A stretch of DNA of 64,000 bases from Hoplostethus atlanticus (GCA_034670405.1 JAXDDX010000012.1:5381501-5445500); one strand, 5' to 3'; numbered from the stretch's first letter, positions 1 through 13,340 are shown. The notes: generated by a model from the sequence alone, not told the origin. Made by a program: numbers and translations.

Positions 1-808
1 TCTAGACGTTTGGGATTCAGCCTGGTTCCACTACACACTAAAAACAGACAAAAGTACATGTTTTTAAAGTACTTGGGTGACCTTCACATTGTAATCCTTG
101 AGACTTTTTCCTCAACTAGAAAGGTTAAGTCATAGTCAGTTGATGGCTGTTTTGAGCTTTCACAGTGACCATCCACGACTTATCCTAGACCCAACTTCTG
201 TACAAACCAGCATGGTAAGCTTTTAAAAATAGTAGAAATAGTATTTTAATTATATTTAAAAATAGGGAGTTTAAGAATCCCCTTTTCCAAGAAGGAGAGC
301 ATCAAGAAGAAAGCAACAACATACAACAATGTACAATGCCAGAATACAGTCAAAATCATTTCAATAAGGAGCATGATAAAAAAAAAAAAGCACCAAGTTC
401 AATCGAAATCACATGAAAGCCAGAAACCAAGTCAAATCTGGTGTATAAGCTCTCCAAGGTCCACCCGTCCAATATCAAACCAGAACGTTAACAGGGTCAA
501 AACCTTGAACTGAGCAAAGCAACAGCTCCATACTGAGTGGTCCACCAGTTCCTGCATTATGAAATCAAAGCTCTCTTAAGCTTTAACTCAGCGGTTTAAA
601 CAGAAGGCATCTGAAGCTTGTCCTAAAAACGATTGACCTATTATCATTGAAAATCAGAAATGAAATAGAAAATAAAGCGACCCTGTCTACAGTAGACTCT
701 TGGATCTACATTAGTATGTTTTGGAGTAATAAGTAGATCAATTAATAGGTACCCAGAGGCTTCTTCGCCATTATTACTCTCATTAATGTAGATGTTTTCT
801 GACCCTAG
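1..808 (+). other. MTRR intron (3' part)
   Basis: This is sequence upstream of the first recognisable MTRR exon. It is AT-rich with no supported coding exon, and it ends in the acceptor 'tgaccctag' at 800-808. The upstream exons, which would encode the flavodoxin-like FMN domain, linker and proximal FAD domain, are outside the window. Confidence 0.7.
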
Positions 809-927
809 ATCCACGTGACTTTACGACCCAACTGCTCCTTCCGACCTCCCTCTGACCCTTCAGTGCCCTTCGTAATGGTTGGACCAGGCACAGGAGTCGC
901 CCCCTTCATCGGCTTCCTCCAGCAAAG
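809..927 (+). CDS. mtrr: MTRR exon (FAD/NADPH-binding module), first of four in window
   Basis: Methionine synthase reductase is a diflavin enzyme that passes electrons from NADPH through FAD and FMN to reactivate cobalamin-dependent methionine synthase by reductive methylation, in the cytosol. This exon encodes 39 codons plus two bases. It includes the motif [19 protein letters not shown], the NADPH pyrophosphate-binding GxGTGxAPF signature of the ferredoxin reductase-like domain. The flanking SDPSVPF and the continuation into REKERQE match MTRR rather than the close relatives POR, NOS or NDOR1. The start is set by the acceptor 'ccctag' at 803-808 (phase 0). The donor is AG|gtacag at 928, leaving a split Arg codon (phase 2) that fits the next exon. 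The four exons total 546 nt, which is 182 codons including the stop, so reading is uninterrupted. The N-terminal part of the gene is missing only because the window starts here. Confidence 0.93.
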
Positions 928-3037
928 GTACAGCAGATTGAATAGTACATTACAGTATGATCTCAGGGCCACAATGTCTCATCTCAGTGTTTTGTGCACT
1001 TGTATTAAGGATGGAAATAAGTGGAAGAAACCTTGGGAAGCGCTACTCAGAGAAGGATCCCCCTACCGGGGACGGTCAGGGGTGCAATGGGTGCCAAGGG
1101 TGGGCAAACGCAGATTGAAATAATACAATGGACACAGAATAAACACAATAAGGACACTTGGGTGAAACATCCAGCATCTGGCGTGGGGCGTCAACAGCAG
1201 CTCAGTCAGCATGGTCATAAGAGTGAGGGACCACGAGGACGTCAACACTGCCCAGCCACAGTCACAGACCTGGAAACCGATAGGAGACTCATGCAGTGTG
1301 TGAGTGCACAGGCAGCATACAGACCGGGAGAACAGACCGAGGCATGCAAGCTAAATGCCCATTGGCAGGAACCTGAGCTAGTGCAAGCTCTCTGGTCTAA
1401 CCTTTCTCTAAGAAGAGGCTGAGTCACTCTCGGTGTTTGTGCAAACCTACAAATAAAATAAATAGGTTTTTAGCCTTAATTTAAAGATGTCAATAGAGCT
1501 TGGCTCTATAATCACAACAGAAGTCTGTTCCAGAGATGGGTAGTGCTATGAGAAAAGGCTCTACTACCACCAGTTTTCTCTTTGACAGCTGGGATGGACA
1601 GGTAGCCAGCGTCCTGTGGTCGGAGGGCGCTTGGCGGTATATGGTGCAATGAGATCTGGTAAATAGGACGGTGCAAGTCCATGTAATAGTTTATATGTTA
1701 GTTGAAGCACCTTAAAGTTACCTGGCATGAATCGTTGTGTCAAATGTTCCTGTTTTGGTCAGGATTACCACTTAGCTCCCAAACCGATGGCACACAGTTG
1801 ACTAATGTGTTGTTTTAATGCTTTAAATGAAGAAGCGGGCCTGTTGAAAGTTCAGAGAATACTGAGGATGTCGAGCATCACGTAACAAAGAAACAAAGAA
1901 ACGTGATGCGCAGTGTGAATTTCACAATTTAAAATCTGTCTGAGTATTCAGTGTTTGAGTGTTTGAGTGATGTTAAGTGGCGGATCATCTATGCACGCTT
2001 GGGGTAAACTGCATCGACAATTAAATGAGACCTAACTAAAAGTCTAATAAAAGTTGATGTCATGTACATCTCATTGGGTGATAGTTAATCTGGCCAGCAG
2101 GGCTGTAATCACGTCAGGGATTATTCACTTGTCTCAACAGGAATAAATCAGGCTCTCTCCAATGTTTATGACTTAGTCTGCAATGAACAGCCATCAGTCA
2201 GATGAGTGTGTGGGGTTATTGATTTGAATGTAAAGAGTTCAGTAGGTGGTGGCCGTGGTGAAGGAGGAGGTGAAGTGGGCATATTGACATACCCATGGAT
2301 GTCAATCTGAACACTTGCAAAATGCACATTTGTCTTCTAGCAAATTGGAGGTTTCTGGCTCATTTTAGGAAGGCCTGGATTGACAGCTAACCCAAGATCG
2401 CAAGACGTCACTACGACTAAATGTGAACCGGGCCAATAGCCAACAGGGGGGTGGCGGTACCGGTAAGTGATCACGGGAGTGGATCGTGTGCAGCGGACTC
2501 GGAGCTGGCTACTCTGTGATGAGTGTTTCAGAAGGTGATGGATGGTTATCAGGGGCGAGAGATGCTTGCGCCTCTGGGATGTGAGAGTGCTGACGATAGC
2601 CAACGCTATGGGCCTGACCCGGTCACGGCACTTGCAGACACAGACTGCCATATGATCAAGGTTGTGCCGGAGGGACACGACTCTGGTGTAAGGGACAGTG
2701 ATAGGGACATATCAGTCTTACTTTGGTCCTTGCAGTGGTTCCCCCGAATATTGCTGTCCAAATCTAAGATGCCATATTTCATATTTCAGGTTTTCCAGTT
2801 TTTGCAGACCTTCCCGTCGGTGGAGGGAAAATATTCAGACCTTGATTGATTTGAGAATGCTGTGTTCAACTAAAACCCCTGAACAAATGTGTCCTTGAGA
2901 GCTCAGTACTGGATGTTATTTTTTATTTTTTTTCACTTCATTGAGATCAAATATCTTTTCTTTTCCTTCCGGGAAGGCTCTTCACTGTTGGAGGATGAAG
3001 CCATGTGAAACAATCCATCAGCTCACCTGTCTCCTTA

Positions 3038-3039
<2 letters not shown>

Positions 3040-3134
<95 letters not shown>

Positions 3135-3160
3135 TCCCTCTCCCTCTCCCTCTCCCTCCC
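3040..3160. repeat. (TC)n microsatellite with (CCCTCT)n tail
   Basis: About 45 uninterrupted TC units are followed at 3131-3160 by hexamer-like CCCTCT units. It lies within an MTRR intron. The serine/leucine-rich frames it produces are not coding. Confidence 0.98.
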
Positions 3161-3751
3161 CAGCTGTGTGTTGTGCTGAAGGATTGTGCAAACCTGTCAT
3201 GGCGAGCGGCATTGTACAGAATCTAACTTGTGATTCCAAACAAAGCCTCTGCCGCTGATGCTGCACTCTGATAAGAGATAACAATCACCATTTTGTCAGC
3301 GGGATGCTGTATCTGCCTCAAGGCCGGAGCAGGCTCCTGTTAGCAACAAAACAACATGGGGACACTTCGATCCTCCCACCTCTATGCCCTCCACCCCCAC
3401 CGTCGTCCTCTGTCAATCGATGGCTGTTTTCAAAAGTACTCAGTAGTAGTTTGTAGCGGTGGTAACAAGTGGAAGAAGAGAGCCGAGGAAAGGTCAGAAC
3501 CTCGCTTTGTAGTACCTGCAGATTTTAAGAAGACCCCTAGGTAGTCTGCTATTGATTGCTTTGGTCTGAGTGTAAGATTGAGTAATGGAGAATGAGATTT
3601 TCGGGACCTGGATGTCGGGAACCCTCTATTTAGGCTGGGGCAGTAATAGTTAACGGATATTGGAACATAGTTTATTTGAACTATAATTGGTTGCCTGAAT
3701 CTTCCTAACAGTCCTCCAAACAAGCTTTTTGCTCACCCTTAGGCATACTTT

Positions 3752-3800
3752 GGTGTGTGTGTCTGTGTCTGTGTCTGTGTCTGTGTCTGTGTCTGTGTCT

Positions 3801-3837
<37 letters not shown>

Positions 3838-3855
3838 TGTATCTGTGTGTGTGTG
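3752..3855. repeat. Compound (TGTGTC)n/(TG)n microsatellite
   Basis: Regular TGTGTC hexamers pass into a pure TG run and then a short degenerate tail. It lies within an MTRR intron. Confidence 0.97.
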
Positions 3856-5487
3856 CATTTTCTATTTATCAGTCTAACCAGACAGCTGATGACAATTACA
3901 GTGTCACGCTTCTCAACATGGTCCTGTACTCTGCTGAATACATTTTGAATTCAGCATGTACAATTTTTATGGAAGTAATCATTCTGCACTGTGAAGTTAG
4001 TGATTAAGCCTGGAGTTATTGTCGTGTGCAAGCGTTTCTTTCTTTCTTTTTTGCCTAGAAAGACACTCAACACCCCTCACACTGAGCTGCAAATAGCATT
4101 CCCACTACTAAATGCAGACAGAAGATGTGAGATAATTGTGGTGTTTACTAAGCCTTCACCTCAGCTTCCATCGCAGTCTCCCACCCTGCTGTTCATCTGA
4201 ATAGTGCTGAAAGGCAACCGCCCCTGATTTCGACCCCAAATGGAGTTCGCTGCAGATGCTGCTTTCCTCCTGGGACTGTATGGAAGGCTGTTTTAGTGCG
4301 GGGATGTGATGTGATGTGATTTGTATTCAGGGAAAGGCGCCGGTGTGGTCTACTCAGAATGGAATCCAGGTTTTTCATATTGGTATTGATCCCTTTAGGG
4401 CAGGCGGCGAGAGGAGAGAGACGAGCCCACTAAAATGAGTTTACTTGAGGCTGTTTGCAGATCAGAAGAATCTCGTCCAGGATGCTAATGGATGGGATCT
4501 AAGCATTCTCAGCAACTCGGCCAGACGGTTATCAAACCAGGTCCCGTTCACGAACGCAAAGTTCAAGCAAACTTCTTCCATTAACTGGTTATCTTTGCAT
4601 TAAATTAGCCAGGGCAAGGCCTTGCCCTATGTGCAATTAGACTTTTGCACTGCATTTTGTCTCACTTTGTCAAACAAATGCTACTTTACAGTTTATTTAC
4701 TATTCCTTTTTTTTTATGCACCATACAACTCCATCCAAGGGTGACTTGATGGAGTTGAATGTTATAGAATGCACTGCTGGAAAAATAAACCTACTGCAGC
4801 TCATTCTGTAGATGAAAAGCAAAGGCTGGGGCACAGTGGAGCAGCATCTTATCCTCAGGGTGCAGCAGCGCAGCACAAAGGGCCCAATCTCTGTAAGATT
4901 CCCCATCCCCTTGTCCTGGTGGGTCTCTTCAACATCCCTCTCTCTCTCTCCCCCCTCGCCAGATGGGAATAGCGGATAACGCTTGGTTCTTTAGAGGGTC
5001 ACCCGAATGATGGCATCATGAAAGGTTGGGGGGCCAACTGTTGCGATCTGGGAAAGAGCTGTCACCTTTGCAGCAGGTGTGCGGCATAGATAGCGGCGGC
5101 GTCAGAGCTTTGTACCATCGCGCTCGCCATTACTCGCAAAGCATTCTGGGAGCTTTGCCAAACTCGTGGGCCACAAGAGGAATCGCTTTTGCAGCAGCGG
5201 TTTGGCACACAAGCACAGTCGGACATACACACACACACACACACTGGACACATGCCTTAGTTTATAGTGATGTATCTTCCAGTTTGGGTGTAATTTAATA
5301 AAACATATAATGTCCTCATGCATGCACACTCGTGTCCATGCATGAGGCAGTTGTTGCACTCAGTGTACTGTCATTGCAGACAATAGTTAACGGTGTGACT
5401 GCTCCTCTTTAACCTCCGCGAGGAAGGAGGTCGTCTGGTCGTCTGTTAGTATTGATCGACCACTGAGATCCTCTCTTTGTCTTGCAG

Positions 5488-5580
5488 AGAGAAGGAGAGG
5501 CAAGAACGCCCTGAGGCTGAATTTGGTGAGACCTGGCTATTCTTTGGTTGCCGCCACAAAGACCAGGACTACTTATTTAG
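5488..5580 (+). CDS. mtrr: MTRR exon (FAD/NADPH-binding module)
   Basis: This 93-nt exon completes the split Arg codon of the preceding exon and encodes a segment beginning [15 protein letters not shown] and continuing [17 protein letters not shown]. The [13 protein letters not shown] motif is characteristic of MTRR and related diflavin reductases and lies in the NADP(H)-binding subdomain. The acceptor is 'tcttgcag' (5480-5487). The donor is TTTAG|gtaagt at 5581, with another split Arg codon (phase 2). A (CA)n run begins about 38 bases into the following intron. Confidence 0.95.
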
Positions 5581-8500
5581 GTAAGTTTGATTTCTGTGTT
5601 CATCTTGGTGATTGTTTACACACACACACACACACACACACACGTGCATATATACATACTTTCTTCAACCTTTTGTGAGGCAGATATACCACTTCACCTT
5701 GACGATGCATATGTATTGATTCCTGTGACCCTCGCGTAATGAACAATCTCTCAGTCTGGACCGATGACCTGAATGGTCTTTGTTCAATGTCCCACACAGT
5801 CATGGTGGGCACAGTGGTGATATTGAAGCTGTGTATGGGAAGAACTTGTTTGTTTTTTATCAGGATTATGCTAAGCTTGTTTAGTCTAAGCCACATGTTT
5901 CTTCTTCTGTGAGTAATTACGTGGTCAAGGACACCAGCGTCTTGTTACGTGTAATTGTGACTCGGGAGGGCCGGTTGCCTAGAGGCGATGCGGCCGTCTA
6001 ATAACCTGAGGTTTGGTTCAGTGCTCATCACCGACAGGAGGAGGTATTCCAGCTGAGGGCAGGTGTTTCTTCTTATGTATTATGTATTGTGTATGAAAAA
6101 TACAACCAATTATGACAAATGCCAATTATCGGTATGTGTCATAATTGTCGGCCAGTGATATAATCTGATATACGTGATATTTTTCTAGCCTCACAAAGTA
6201 TTTTGGGTGTTATTTAATATTTCTTGTGTTGAATTAAATATTTATATATTATATTTATTCCATAGAAAGCATTTTAGAGTCCTCTGAGTATTGAATCTTA
6301 AAGTAACTTCACTGGATTGACCTCTTGTGTTATTATACCAGAGGTGTGCAGCAGCTTCACTCTGAATAGATCATTGGTCTCATCAGAGTTTCCTTTTGGC
6401 TCAACTCACTCCCGACTCGATGCTAATTGATTGGCTCTGGCTGGTATCAACGGCGAGCATGTACTCGGGGCCAACGCACCAATCAGGTTGTGTCGCGGGA
6501 TTACGCAGTGTGAACGGATTAGCATCCTTAATCGCAAAAGAACAGATCACAGAAGTTCTTGTTTGTCCCCTTTTGTTTCCTCTAGCCGTTGGTTGAAATC
6601 CATCTCGCAGCCAGGTAGCGGGCGGTGTTTGTTCACAGCGTGGGTTTCTCTGATGCACACCCCCACAGTGTTGACCAACGTGATTAAGTCTGTGTTTTAT
6701 GAGTCAGCTGTGAAGAGGTGTACTCGATTCAGATAGGTAACCAGAATGAGAAGAACATGCCTGCAGTAGAAAAGCCCCACTGGGTTCATCTCAGTGTGGC
6801 ATTTCTAAGGAAACACACTCTTTGCATAGTTTCTACCATTTCTCAGTGTTGTAAACAAAAATCAACTTACACCATTAGTGGGGGAGTGAAATTCAAACTT
6901 GGATAAATAACAACATAGCTCCCTTTTTGATTGATGCTTGTAAATATCACAAGGTCTTGAGACAGGATGTGACCAGCTATCCCATCTTGTTCTGAACGTT
7001 TCCCCCCAACAAAAACAAACAAGGCTTGCGATCATCCCCCAATCAGCCCCAGCACTTAACATCTGTGTGAGAGGTCGAGACCAATCTGAACCCCTTGTCA
7101 GATCAAACCAGACATGCAGTTTTCCCCCTCTCTCCCCTCTGTTGCGTTCATCCTTTCCCTCTCTTTCAGGCTTTTCAGCCACTTTATGGAATGGGATATC
7201 ATGCTGCAGGGCTGCTGGGGTTTTTGTTAAGGTCCAGAATATCACCAAGAGCTGTTTTCTATATAAACACCACCACGGTGTCTGGCAGGTTTGGTTCTCA
7301 TAACTCCTCCACTATTATGCTTCCAGGAATTCAACTATTCTCGTCCACCATTGGCGGCGACTCACAGGGTCGGCGCTCTGTGATGATTCTGATTCGGATG
7401 TCGACCAAACAAACGGGCGTCTGGTTTAACTGCCCTGTTCCTTGCAACTCTCGCTGTTGCCCTTTTTTTTTTTTTTTTTTCCCCAACAGACTTTGTAATC
7501 AAAGAACTTGAATCAGAATTTGGATAATCACTCATCTCCCCAAGCAAAGGTTAGGTGGTAAACACTGCAGGAGTAGCAACGATTTTGGACATTTCACTTA
7601 AACAAAAGTGGGTGAAAAAAGACAACATCTCTCCTTTTAGTATTCATATCACGCTATCTATGATTTATTGAAAAAAGCCTTGTTTTAGTGCAGGGGTTAC
7701 TGCACTAGTTACTGCAAGTCTCCTCAGGCGAAGACCTTCACCCATGATCTCTTGCCTACGTGCGCCTGTGTGTGTGTGTTTTTTTTCCTCACTCCAGCTG
7801 CTTCGCTTTAAACAAGACTCTCTGAGCCACAGTAAACTTTACTCCCTCGCTCCCTTCCTCTTTCCTCTCTCCCTACCTCCTTCCAACAGTACCCCAGGCC
7901 CTGTTAAAACACCAACGCAGAAGAAGAAGTACTTGGCAAGCATGCACTCCAACAGGGAGCAAGGTTACACCCAACTGCAAGGCTAGGAGGATTGATTGTA
8001 AAAAGATGCTCGTAACAGTGACTCGACCTTGCTTATAAATTCAAAAATTTTCTCTTCTCTAGTGCTAAATAAGATAAATTGGTTAGCTCATGTCGTTTTG
8101 GTTAGACCTTTTACCCGCCAGTGCCCAGTTTTATCGAGCTTGACATTTTTCTTTCTTTCTAAATAAATGTTCTGGGGTTATATGCCTTCTGAGATGGTAG
8201 CATTTCTAATATCTCTATCTCTATCTCTAATAATCTTGGGGGATGGATGACAAAGGGCGCGCTGCCATCATGCAACACTTGAAAAGTAGTGAAAACAGAA
8301 AAAGATCATAAAAAGAGCATAAACTGTAATAAAGTTTCTACATCTTTGCCTTTACAGCAGAAAATGTGTTAGAAACCAGGAAATGTGCCAGAATCTCTCA
8401 GTAAAATGATGCAGGATACTGTCAATGTACGGAGGAAGTTGGTGTCCGATTCACTATCAAAGGGATTTGTCTTTTCTCCACATCATCAAGAGAATCTTAT

Positions 8501-8653
8501 TTCTAGACTTGGACTTGTTTTCACAAATCAGGATTGAACTGTCAAAAATCACAGGAATAACCTTGTGGGTAATTCGATTGAGAATGGATATTCCCTTAAA
8601 TATCTGTCTGTGTGTGTGTGTGTGTGTCTCTGCATACCTTCTCCCTGTCCCAG
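5581..8653 (+). other. MTRR intron
   Basis: This 3.1-kb intron contains (CA)n at 5619-5643 near the donor, a poly(T) run near 7461-7480, and a (TG)n run at 8607-8627 just before the acceptor 'ctccctgtcccag'. No additional exon is supported. The longer open frames around 7067-7511 have no donor/acceptor pairing and no recognisable family. Confidence 0.75.
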
Positions 8654-8842
8654 AGAGGAGCTGGAGGGGTTTGTGTGCAGCGGTACCCTGAGCCACCTCA
8701 AGGTGTGTTTCTCCAGAGACGACCAGGAGGAGGCCAGCACCTCACCAGCAGCACCCAGATACGTCCAACACAACCTGCTCCTTAACAGCCAACACGTCAC
8801 CGACATCCTGCTCAAACAGAACGGCTGCCTCTACGTCTGTGG
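8654..8842 (+). CDS. mtrr: MTRR exon (NADP-binding, C-terminal)
   Basis: This 189-nt exon begins with the base that completes Arg (AG|A). It encodes EELEGFVCSGTLSHLKVCFS, then a variable acidic and Ser/Pro-rich loop (RDDQEEASTSPAAP), then YVQHNLLLNS, and finishes with ILLKQNGCLYVCG. The THLKVxFSRD-like stretch and the QNGxxYVCG motif (NADPH binding, running into [10 protein letters not shown] in the next exon) match vertebrate MTRR in order. The variable loop is at the place where orthologues also differ in length. The donor is TGG|gtaaga at 8843 (phase 2). Confidence 0.95.
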
Positions 8843-9407
8843 GTAAGACAGACTACTGCTCCTCCAGCAATGATACAACATAGCTGAGGGCAAGTTTTTA
8901 ACACTAATACATACAAAATGTAGTAAAGAAATGTGGCACAACAATCTGAACTACTTGGGAAGTACTCAGTTTCACCCAGCTTTTCAGAGCACACTGATTC
9001 TATTATGACAAAGACAAAACAAGCCAGAACACAACCGGCATACGCCAACTCGTCATAAAACACAGTAAATCACCTTGAAAACATCAGAAACTACCCAGAA
9101 ATTCAGACGGAGCACACTGACTTCATGCATGCAAATAAAATTTACTTGAACAAGAGTGATGCTTCAGTGTAACATTTGCCTTCCTCAGAGTAGGAAACTG
9201 ATTCCACAGAATCAATTTAGGCCCACAGAATGATATACCTCCTCCCCATAGACCACAAGAGAGTAGTTTCCTAGGCAATGTACTTGCAGAAAGCAATCCT
9301 GGACAGGCAGCACCCACTGGTTTCTGCAAAACACTGGCTTGCCAGCTGCGCTTAGGCGATTATACCATCCTAGTTCCTTATCTTGTCCGCTTTCCTCCCC
9401 TTACCAG
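8843..9407 (+). other. MTRR last intron
   Basis: This 565-nt intron has donor gtaaga and acceptor 'ccccttaccag' ending at 9407. I saw no other feature in it. Confidence 0.85.
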
Positions 9408-9552
9408 GGATGCTAAGAACATGGCCAAGGACGTGAACGACACCCTGATCGAGATGATCAGAGCGGAGCTTCAGCTGGACCAACTGGACGCCATGAAGAG
9501 ACTGGCGGGGCTAAGAGAGGAGAAACGCTACCTACAGGACATCTGGGGTTGA
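9408..9552 (+). CDS. mtrr: MTRR terminal coding exon and stop
   Basis: The final coding exon completes a Gly codon (GG|G) and encodes [20 protein letters not shown], then a helical segment, then [13 protein letters not shown] before TGA at 9550-9552. The DAKNMAKDV motif and the C-terminal KRYLQDIW(S/G) are diagnostic of MTRR; the conserved aromatic near the C-terminus stacks on FAD in this family. The C-terminal length is as expected, with no truncation. The 3' UTR follows directly. Confidence 0.96.
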
Positions 9553-10680
9553 CGGGGGACGGGGGGGGGAGAGGAGATAAGGGCACGTTGCAGTAACCTC
9601 CAGGCATTTTCACGGTTTAAAAAAATCAGCATGCTCAGCTGTAACCTCTAGAACCATAAAATTGTGGATGCTGAAGCCCAGAGGTAGTTTACACTGCCTA
9701 ACGCAAGCAGGCTCAAATGGAATGTACCATGCTGGCCTGGGGATATCGGTTCACTACATCATCTTGGTCTGTGCTGTTTGAACAGAAATGACCTTGGTCA
9801 GCGCAATAGTGTTGTAGATTGGTCCTGCAGCGTGAAAATGCTTTTAGTGTAGACAAGCCTCCTCCTTTCCTCCTTTCTGGGGAAAAGGCATTTACCTCAG
9901 TCCACTGTGATGCACCGATTGTGACCAGACTGTAAGTGGGCTATTGGTCTGCCCTAGATGGCAACAACACAACAATCTGTATTTAACAACACACATAGTA
10001 AATCGTTTATTTTCATTCATCATAATTGATTGTATTTTGTTGATTATGCAGAACCAGCCCACTGCCAGCTACTCACCTTGGTTTTACCTCTGAAGGCACC
10101 ATGGCATCAGTCAATTTATAAAAGGTTTTTATGTCAAAGTGTTATTTCCAAGTTTTTCTCAAAGCCAAAATCAGTCAGTTAAATTGATTTTCTTCAATTT
10201 TGTGTTGTGTACTTCAAAAGGAAAAAATGTTTTTATTAGTATCCATGATACCATCATACCCTCAGCGCCAACGCTGTGGATGTAATGTACTTTTTAAAAT
10301 CATATTCTTTGAAATGATATAGGTATGTCATTTTCGTAAGTGAGGCCCATGATGAGGCCAGTTGTCACTGATACTGTTTTATACTGTATGGAAGTATGGA
10401 AGGCCTGAACCTGACTGCTCACCTCACTCTGTGCCTTTTTTTTTAACTCCTGCAAAACCAACAACGAACAAACTGTTAAAACAAATGTGCTCTGTGTGGC
10501 CAGGAATTAAAAAACACATTTTAAGAGAAAATCTGCTTTATTTTTCTCACAATTTTATTTCCCTGTGTATCATGTATAGAGAGTGCGCATATATGTTTGC
10601 ACAAGGCCTTACAAATTGTGTTTAAAATGCTATGTGTGTGTGTGTGTGGGGTGGGGGGGGGGGATCGTTTTCTTGACATG
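9553..10680 (+). other. Probable MTRR 3' UTR
   Basis: Non-coding sequence follows the stop. The first reasonable poly(A) signal I see on this strand is a variant ATTAAA at 10506-10511, with a GT-rich stretch near 10633-10650 that could be the downstream element. No canonical AATAAA was found before it. The exact end of the transcript is an inference. Confidence 0.35.
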
Positions 10681-12362
10681 TACAAGAGGAAATGGAAATT
10701 CTTTGCAAGATAATGAGCTCTGATTGATTGGGATTGATTGTTTTTTTTTAAATTTAGATAATTTGATTGTTCAAGGTGACTTTGGTCAGAAGATGATGGC
10801 GTAGTCTAGTAATTGAAGGCTTCTCGCTATGGGCTTCTTAGCGCGCCACAGAGCCCTAGAGAGAGGCTCCTCAGAATTAAATCTTCTAACAGGTCTTTTT
10901 TTATTTATCCTCTTGTACGGAGAGGAGAGAAAAACATGTTTACAATCTCCGCCGCCTGCGCTGTAGATGACACCCCATTCAATACATTTTTTCGAGCAAA
11001 GTAAACAAAACATTGACTGTCGCAGAAAACAATCCCCGGTAGTGAATAATTGGTTTAATACGGTGTTGCTGAAGGTAGAGCTGTCCTTGTGTTTGTCCAG
11101 GCACAGTTCGCTGCACCTCCTTGCCCTCCTCATCACCCTCATCTCTCAGTGTCCTGCTGCAGAGGACGACAAAATCAAAATAATGATGCTGTGTGCATGT
11201 GCATGTGTATGTACGACGAGATCGGGTGCTGCTGGGCTTGATGCATCATGAGGATGTATAGCCTCCACTTAATGTAGGACCCCTACTTCATTTGTGTGTG
11301 TTAGATAAATTACATAAACAAACGGCGTGCTGTAACAAATGAGGATGTTTCATCAACGCAACAAGACCCTGACCGTGACTAGTGTGTGTGAGAGGTTTTG
11401 GTACCAGGGGATCGGCTGAGTCTTTGAGCATGCTGCCGTTATTTACCCGGGCTATTAACATGCTCTCATCTTCATTTAAAAAGAAAAAAAAAAAAGACCC
11501 CCACCAGAAGACTGAGAGCCTGCTGGCCACTTCTACCGCCATGCCTGACAAGCACCTAGGACTGATGAAGTTTTAAATTATGGCTTCTTAATTAAAAAGG
11601 TTCAAGGTGCCTTTTTATCCCGCAGCGAAAACCAGAAGACAGAGCCGAGGAGATAGTCAGGAATAAATCAAGAGTGCTGGAGGTCGGTGTGACCGGAGGA
11701 TAGCGGCACCTCTATGATAGATACCCCTTGTTAAGAATGGCTTAAATGAAGCAGGAAGATGTGTGCTGAAGATAATGACTGTTATTATCAAAGTGTTGAG
11801 TGAGCCCACGTGGGGAGATGCCGGTTATTTCAATCAGGTTTTTACAAAGAGGTTTTTGGAAAACACCTGCCTGACGTCCGGGGTCTGGCTGCAGAGTGTG
11901 AAAGTAGTAATCAAAGTAACTTGAACCTGCCACACTTTCCTGCCCTGGTCTGCATTCTGCTTGAAGTGCTCCTCAATTAGACGGGTGACAATTTATCCCC
12001 TTCATTTAGCTTATCCCTCGGGATTTGACTTCAATCCAAACAATGCTGGTGTATTACAGATACGGCAAACCGGATATTATTGATGACAACATCGTTTATC
12101 CCTCTTTTGTACAGTCTCTCTTGTGAGTTTCTAACAGAATAAGTTTCTTTTTGAAAGTTTTCATTCAGTTTGAAAGTGGTGCCGCTGTGGAGGAGTCCGC
12201 TTGGAAAGCTTCAGTCTCTGTTTGAGCTCTTCTGGGCTCGGCCTCACCCGTGGGTTTTATCATTAAAGAGGACACTTCCACTCCGTCTCTGTTGTTCTCA
12301 CTCTGCAGTCAATGACCCAGGGATGTCAACTCAGCGCTTTGATGCAGCATCGATGCTAGGCG

Positions 12363-12368
<6 letters not shown>

Positions 12369-12402
<34 letters not shown>
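12369..12402. repeat. (CA)n microsatellite
   Basis: A pure CA run of about 17 units. Confidence 0.95.
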
Positions 12403-12407
<5 letters not shown>

Positions 12408-13260
12408 TCACACTGGGAGTCATAGCCTTCCCGGCTCCAGAGAGTCCCAGTTGTGCACAAACACTTTAACTTCAGCATCTGTCAAGAGAGGTGGAGGGAA
12501 ATCTATGTTTTTCTAAAAAGGCTGTTGCGTTTCTATTGAGTTTCCTGTTCTCACTGTGAGAAACGAGTGTTGTTCTGCTCCCTGTTTATTGATGGAGCAG
12601 GAGAGATACCCCTGCTTCCCACTCAGCAGTGCAAACACTTGCTGTAATTGATGCTGGCAGGTGGAGGATGAATTCAATAAGAAAGTATTGTTCTCCCTGA
12701 AGGTTTAAAGCAGTGTAACTATATTCAGTTCAACAGGTCAGGGATAACTTACTGTGAACGGATATCACAAGTCATATTAAATATCATATACTCGTTGATA
12801 TTATATGTGACCTGTATCCCAATACCAGTTACTGTATGTCCATGTGTATCGAGTAGCTAATCCATACTCATTAAGAAACTTCCTTGCTTGTCAAACGATG
12901 TCTTGATGTTTCAGCAATGGATGTTCCCTCAGTCTGCATTAGTCAAAGAAATGTATAAATTGTTTGAGCATTTTCAAACTTGCAGCGATGGATGAATACT
13001 TTGCAGAATTTATAGCCTCCTCAGTCCTGACAGCTGTAATGGCTTATGCAAATCAGAGGCTAAGACGAGTTTGTTGGGCAATGAGGGATGCATGTACAGG
13101 ATGGATGGATGGAAAGAGGCATGGGAGGGTAACCTGTGTGCATTTGACACTTGTCTGTGTATGTCGCAGCTCTGTGGTGTGGGATATATGCTGAAAGAAC
13201 CATAATCATACTCTGGAAATGGAAGTATTAACAGGAAGCTTGATCAATACAGCTTCTCAG

Positions 13261-13263
<3 letters not shown>

Positions 13264-13340
<77 letters not shown>
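13264..13340. repeat. (TC)n-(TA)n microsatellite
   Basis: A TC run of about 32 units is followed by a TA run and then an A-rich tail. Confidence 0.97.

Larger units (their letters stand above)
928..5487 (+). other. MTRR intron
   Basis: This 4.6-kb intron has a GT donor at 928 and a strong acceptor 'tctttgtcttgcag' ending at 5487. I see no supported exon in it. It carries a long (CT)n tract, a (TGTGTC)n tract and a short (CA)n at 5229-5241. The stretch around 1500-1800 has the texture of an old interspersed repeat, but I could not name a family. Small open frames here are low-complexity or lack flanking splice sites. Confidence 0.75.

Noticed and set aside
2941-3284. Open frames of about 73-105 codons rich in Ser/Leu or Glu/Arg
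   Set aside because: They are translations of the (TC)n microsatellite; repeat DNA stays open in several frames and has no coding signal.
7067-7511. Overlapping open frames of 78 and 138 codons within an MTRR intron
   Set aside because: They span a poly(T) tract, lack paired splice sites and do not match any part of MTRR, whose flanking exons already join in frame.
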